Shown here piece after piece: positions 23,351-26,709 of a stretch of 26,709 bases of DNA. Positions within the stretch are counted from its first letter, which is position 1. Each line of letters starts with the position of its first letter. Position numbers and translations under genes: made by a program. Location of the stretch: NCBI GenBank assembly GCA_947626615.1, contig CANQSW010000003.1, positions 1 through 26,709 on the forward strand. Reading direction: 5' to 3'. Under the pieces are notes generated by a model. The model was given only the letters and a program-made list of their open reading frames with translations. It did not search any database and was not told the origin of the DNA. The DNA is from an uncultured Peptococcaceae bacterium. Lineage in GTDB: Bacteria > Bacillota > Dehalobacteriia > UBA4068 > UBA4997.

Positions 23351-23689
23351 GTTTTCAAAGGCAATAACAATTATGTTTAGTGAACATGGTGGCGAGGGTG
23401 GAGCCGGTCAACATGGCTACACGAAAAGGGGGTGTTTTCCATTTGTCCGGCGCATGACTGCCTTAAAGTTGACGGCAGCGTATCCTTCGGGGATGACTCA
23501 CCGGTCAGGAAAGACTTTTGAAAATGCTGTTTCTGTGGAAAACTGCTCCGCTCTTCTCTGGTCAAAAGGTCTGGCGTTTTTATTCGCAATCTGCTATAAT
23601 TAAAATGTCAAATAATCACAAACAGGCTTCAATTTGCATTGTACGACGAATATGGTTTAGAGGAATATCATATAGAGGGGACTATTATA
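23351..23689. other. Long non-coding stretch left of the DUF2806 gene
   Basis: No convincing gene. Several short frames overlap on both strands with no good start site. One plus-strand frame reads HDCLKVDGSVSFGDDSPVRK near 23451-23510 and ends in a stop soon after, looking like a decayed gene end. At 23592-23600 there is an extended -10 (TGCTATAAT) that may start transcription of the DUF2806 gene; no clear -35 is seen. Confidence 0.5.
23592..23600 (+). promoter_or_regulatory. Extended -10 promoter element before the DUF2806 gene
   Basis: TGCTATAAT is a full extended -10. The start codon is 90 bp on. A -35 match is poor, as is common for extended -10 promoters. Confidence 0.45.
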
Positions 23690-24586
23690 ATGCCAGAAAT
23701 AAAAGATGTCGAAAGTCTTGTGGCCGCTTCAGACAAAGTGATTAATCATGCCGGAAATATATTCAGTTGGTTTGAAAAGCCACACGAAGAGGCAAGAAGC
23801 TACTTAATTAAACTTATTGAGAATTCCGAGCTTGCACCAGAAGAGGCTTCTTCACTGATATATAATTCCCGAAAGCTTATCCGAGAATATGCCAATTCAA
23901 AAAGTATATACGAACAGGCAAAGAAGCGTTTCTCTAAGAACGCTGACGAGGAAGCAATTGACGAAGATTGGCTGCACTTCTTCTTCGACAAAGCGCAAAA
24001 GGTTTCAAATAAAGGGCTTCAGTTTATTTGGGCAAATCTTTTGGCAGGAGAATATAACAAACCTGGTTCGATTAGCAGAAAACTAATGCATATCATTTCA
24101 ATCATGGATGCAAACAGCGCACATTCGTTTCAGACTATTTCACAATATGTTTTTATGCCAAAGCTGCTCTTTGAACCCAGGTATAGTACTGAAACAATTA
24201 TTATTCCTGTTGGTTTTTATACTGATAGCTTTGACTTCCGTATGAAGGCGGAGAGGTGGCTAAAAAAGGATGGGTTTAATGACTATAGCAAAGTAGCCGG
24301 TGATGTTACCATGACCGAAGGAGAACTCAACGATTTGGAAAACCTTGGACTTGTCCAATGCGTTCAAGAAGCCAGTGTTAAGACTCCAGTGTTATATACA
24401 TTGCCAAACAGCAGAACCGTGTGCATAGTGCCCAAGGACGATGATGAACTCCCATGCGGAAAATATGCCTTTACTTCAGAGGGAAATCAGTTATACTCTA
24501 TTATTTGCCCGACAGGTAATGAGGCAGCACTGGCAATAACTATACATAATTTGCAAGAATTAAATTTGCGATTTGATATTACTTGA
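23690..24586 (+). CDS. DUF2806 domain protein
   Basis: 298 residues from ATG 23690 with GAGGGG 9 nt upstream. The helical N-terminal half carries the family pattern DEDWLHFFFDKAQKVSNKGL, then FIWANLLAGEYNKPGSISRK (about residues 91-131), diagnostic for DUF2806. The second half (about 145-298) is a mixed domain beginning FQTISQYVFMP that contains an ELNDLENLGLV segment like a small winged helix. No membrane segment or catalytic motif is evident. Function of the family is unknown. The gene is much more AT-rich than the chromosome part and precedes a Shedu nuclease in the same direction (259-bp gap), so a defence role is plausible by association only. Confidence 0.75.
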   Translation: MPEIKDVESLVAASDKVINHAGNIFSWFEKPHEEARSYLIKLIENSELAPEEASSLIYNSRKLIREYANSKSIYEQAKKRFSKNADEEAIDEDWLHFFFDKAQKVSNKGLQFIWANLLAGEYNKPGSISRKLMHIISIMDANSAHSFQTISQYVFMPKLLFEPRYSTETIIIPVGFYTDSFDFRMKAERWLKKDGFNDYSKVAGDVTMTEGELNDLENLGLVQCVQEASVKTPVLYTLPNSRTVCIVPKDDDELPCGKYAFTSEGNQLYSIICPTGNEAALAITIHNLQELNLRFDIT

Positions 24587-24697
24587 TATGAAGTGCTTTG
24601 GAGCGAGCGGTAATAGTAAAATGGTGTAAATACTGGCTGATGCCACAACAGTAACACGAATTGGTATGGCCTCCTGCTCCAGTCTCTACATGTCCGG

Positions 24698-24765
24698 TTA
24701 GGCGCCCAGGTCCTTTACGGCGAATACATCGTCAGTGCCGATCCCACTCGTCGAGGTAGGCGTAT
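24698..24765 (-). pseudogene. Short minus-strand frame remnant between the two cargo genes
   Basis: Reading leftwards, this GC-richer stretch gives TPTSTSGIGTDDVFAVKDLG, one Ala and then a stop (24698-24700), with no start of its own. It looks like the very end of a gene. It may be the detached C-terminus of the frame at 26083-26229, on the other side of sduA. The protein is not recognised. Confidence 0.3.
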
Positions 24766-24845
24766 TATATGTCGTTACAGTGTGTATCTTTGGGCTTCAA
24801 TTCTTCTTATCGATTTGTGGTCGCACAAATGACAGGAGGTTATGC

Positions 24846-26078
24846 ATGAGTATCACATTTGAACGCCAAGGCGGTGAGCTTATTCTAAAATTGGCCCCAG
24901 AACTCATTTCTACCCATGAAATACTTGAGGTGTTAAACAGGGGTGACGAGTGGCGAATCTCACATTCATTTTTCATTCAAAAAGAGCATTTTCGCCATGA
25001 GAACGCCGAGCAGAATGAACTTCAGTTTTGTATTGGCACCATTTATGATGAATACACGCTCATTGATAGCGATGTGCTGGGTACAAAACACAATTTTTAC
25101 TTCGCCAATACTATAGAGTTGGCCAAACGTCATTTTGTCGCTTACCGCAACATATCAATTTTGGCAAAAATCGATTATATCGTAAATCAGGATGTATATA
25201 TTGGCGGCGGTCATGCAGAAGGTTATCTACCATTTGAGACTTTTGAGGTTCTAATCAGTAAATTTCCAAAGACAGCAGAACTGAACTATTATGCCCATGC
25301 CAGAATTGCAGCGATCATAAAGGAATTCTATCCAGATGCAGAACAACACGAGATTCGTTTTGATAAATATGTGAAGCAGCAGGAAAAGAGCTTGTCCGCT
25401 ATTTTTTCACAAAATGTCCGGACTGCTTTCAGAGAAAGTGCCACTACTGAATTACGGAAATTTGAAAGGATTAAAGGCGATCTTGTCGATCTGCTGAATC
25501 AGGCTGACGGTATAAGCGAATATGTTTGGCAAGAACAGATACATGGACTTTTGAGGTTGTTGTATCCCAAATATATCGCTGGCATCCGCGAGGTCGCGAT
25601 CAATGGCGTTGACCGCCACAATAAACGCCCGGATTTTCTCCTCGTGGATGCAAATGGGTACGTTGATATTCTGGAAATCAAAAAGCCCGGTGTTCAGTTA
25701 TTAACTAAGCAGTCTTCCTATCGCAACAATTATGTACCCGTGCGTGATTTGGCAGGAGCCGTTCAGCAGATTGAAAAATACATTTACGCTCTAAATGCTT
25801 GGGGAAATGCTGGTGAGAAAGAACTGCAAAAAAGGCTATCCCGCGAGCTGCCTGACGCAGTTGCTCCTAAAATTGTCAATCCCCAGGGTATTTTGCTTTT
25901 AGGGCGAAGCAATCAATTCAACTGCCAGCAAAAAGATGATTTTGAACTCATCAAACGGCAATACAAACATATCGCTGATATTATGACCTATGATGATTTG
26001 ATGCAACGTGTTGACAATATCATATCTGCACTCTATAAAGAAATCAATAATGATACTTTCGCACAACGCAGAGAGTGA
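24846..26078 (+). CDS. sduA: Shedu anti-phage nuclease SduA (DUF4263 family)
   Basis: 410 residues from ATG 24846, which has AGGAGG 6 nt upstream; the frame is open further left but without a start site. The C-terminal part is a PD-(D/E)XK nuclease of the Shedu type: an upstream Glu in VWQEQIHGLL (about residue 230), Asp263 in KRPDFLL, Glu277 and Lys279 in DILEIKKPG, and a Gln in AGAVQQIEKYI (about 307-308). The first 190 residues are a variable, probably sensing, domain. Shedu is a one-gene phage defence system; here it is cargo of a mobile region, has AT-rich codon use and stands beside a DUF2806 gene. Confidence 0.87.
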   Translation: MSITFERQGGELILKLAPELISTHEILEVLNRGDEWRISHSFFIQKEHFRHENAEQNELQFCIGTIYDEYTLIDSDVLGTKHNFYFANTIELAKRHFVAYRNISILAKIDYIVNQDVYIGGGHAEGYLPFETFEVLISKFPKTAELNYYAHARIAAIIKEFYPDAEQHEIRFDKYVKQQEKSLSAIFSQNVRTAFRESATTELRKFERIKGDLVDLLNQADGISEYVWQEQIHGLLRLLYPKYIAGIREVAINGVDRHNKRPDFLLVDANGYVDILEIKKPGVQLLTKQSSYRNNYVPVRDLAGAVQQIEKYIYALNAWGNAGEKELQKRLSRELPDAVAPKIVNPQGILLLGRSNQFNCQQKDDFELIKRQYKHIADIMTYDDLMQRVDNIISALYKEINNDTFAQRRE

Positions 26079-26082
26079 TATG

Positions 26083-26229
26083 TGGTACAGGGCGTTGTCC
26101 GCAAGTGTCTGGAGCGTCAGTGGCGTCTTTGTTGATCCTGTCTGTGATTACGTCATCCGATACGTCTGCCGTAAACAGGACATACGCCCTGCCGGTGTCC
26201 AGTTTCGCTAAGTACAGCTCTCTTGATTC
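26083..26229 (-). pseudogene. Broken minus-strand frame right of sduA
   Basis: Reading leftwards, the frame opens after a stop at 26230-26232 and gives ESRELYLAKLDTGRAYVLFT followed by ADVSDDVITDRINKDATDAP, with no ATG or GTG to start it. Near 26110 the sense appears to shift frame (ADNALYHI follows in another frame) and then runs into the end of sduA. It looks like part of an element backbone gene that was interrupted. The family is not recognised. Confidence 0.35.
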
Positions 26230-26251
26230 TTATGGCTGACGGTGGCTGGAT

Positions 26252-26323
26252 CGGATTTCTTGTGTTCATGAGGACATTGAAATGTGAACAAGAGGCGGGC
26301 GCGATGCCCGCCCCTTGTGCGTT
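26252..26323 (+). repeat. Right copy of the imperfect direct repeat flanking the cargo
   Basis: Counterpart of 23278-23350, same orientation. It ends over the stop codon of the mobilization-like gene (26322). Confidence 0.55.
26288..26318 (-). terminator. Terminator-like hairpin after the mobilization-like gene
   Basis: ACAAGAGGCGGGC at 26288-26300 pairs with GCCCGCCCCTTGT at 26306-26318 apart from one position. It lies right after the minus-strand stop at 26322; the T run is weak. Confidence 0.55.
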
Positions 26324-26708
26324 AGTGCTCCATGTCTTGTGTCTTTTGCTTCGCCGGATGCTCACTCGGCTGCGGCGAGGCTTCTTGCAGCTTGGCAAGC
26401 ACAGAAGAACGCTCCTGCTTCCGTTCGGCGGTGTCAGGCAGAAGGCCGGGGATGACCTTATCGACCCAGGTGCGTATCTCCCGTAGCTTGCGCAGATCGC
26501 CTTGGATGGCAGCCAGCCGGGTTTCCTTGTCCAGGTTCTGCTCCCGCAGAGCGTTGTACTCCGCTTGCAGGGTCTGGACAGGCACATCGTCTACTCCGCC
26601 GTGGTGCATGAGATAGCCATACGCCTTTTTCATGGCGGCAAGCTCATCCTTGTGCTCGGTGGCATACTTCTCTTTGGCCCGCTTGAAGCCCTTTTTGCTG
26701 TAAGCGTC
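26322..26708 (-). CDS. C-terminus of a probable mobilization/relaxase-type protein (runs off the right edge)
   Basis: At least 128 residues, open through the edge, so the N-terminus is outside the window. Visible: DAYSKKGFKRAKEKYATEHK near the edge, then AYGYLMHHGGVDDVPVQTLQ, and a long charged coiled coil (AEYNALREQNLDKETRLAAI, then QGDLRKLREIRTWVDKVIPG) and a Gln/Pro-rich tail ending KTQDMEH. This resembles the C-terminal region of relaxase-type proteins of Bacillota conjugative elements, but the catalytic part is not in view, so the name is tentative. Its GC-rich codon use differs from the neighbouring AT-rich cargo. Confidence 0.5.
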   Translation of the reverse strand, partial: DAYSKKGFKRAKEKYATEHKDELAAMKKAYGYLMHHGGVDDVPVQTLQAEYNALREQNLDKETRLAAIQGDLRKLREIRTWVDKVIPGLLPDTAERKQERSSVLAKLQEASPQPSEHPAKQKTQDMEH

Positions 26709-26709
26709 A

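Noticed and set aside
23377..23589. Minus-strand 70-codon frame in the gene-free stretch
   Set aside because: No ribosome site, no domain, and overlapping frames of equal quality on the other strand.
26153..26587. Second minus-strand frame overlapping the mobilization-like gene
   Set aside because: Out of frame with the coiled-coil protein that runs to the window edge, and it crosses the terminator-like hairpin and repeat.

Overview
The window is a GC-rich chromosome segment from an anaerobic Bacillota. The pointers are an OadA/PycB-type carboxytransferase, a high-molecular-weight rubredoxin, copper-amine-oxidase-type surface domains, strong AGGAGG ribosome sites and TTGACA/TATAAT promoters. 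Negativicutes or a Peptococcaceae-like Clostridium would fit, but this placement is inferred from gene content only. From about 23.3 kb the base composition drops sharply and the content changes to mobile-element cargo.

Layout. (1) 1-666: C-terminal part of a carboxytransferase subunit (OadA/PycB), then a strong terminator. (2) 868-3019: trmK, a Nif3-like metal protein and a LUD-domain protein, overlapping by ATGA, then a terminator. (3) 3101-3542: promoter and RNase P RNA, followed without a visible terminator by a small unknown gene. (4) 3955-14047: an in-frame trmB-thrC fusion followed closely by purE, purB, purF, purM, purN, purH and purD. These cover most of the route from PRPP to IMP; purK, purC and purSQL are not in the window. 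(5) 14106-16608: high-molecular-weight rubredoxin, a GIY-YIG protein, a DUF2007-like protein, guanine deaminase and a crotonase-family enzyme. (6) 16806-18662: a secreted protein with copper-amine-oxidase-like domains and a large internal duplication. (7) 18732-20768: a divergent EamA transporter/LysR regulator pair, closed at both ends by nearly identical hairpin terminators. (8) 20855-22639: an XRE regulator divergent from two tiny membrane peptides and a membrane-anchored PASTA-like protein, with a palindromic operator in the shared promoter region. (9) 22694-23236: a rhodanese, then tRNA-Thr(TGT) and tRNA-Tyr(GTA) under a consensus promoter.

(10) 23278-26709: a mobile-element region beginning just downstream of tRNA-Tyr. 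It carries two AT-rich genes, a DUF2806 protein and a Shedu-family nuclease (SduA), then GC-richer sequence with a broken minus-strand reading frame, and the C-terminus of a probable mobilization protein running off the right edge. A roughly 72-bp imperfect direct repeat lies at both ends of the cargo (23278-23350 and 26252-26323). The strongest candidates for something undescribed are the DUF2806-Shedu cassette, the TrmB-ThrC fusion and the XRE/small-peptide/anchored-protein module.
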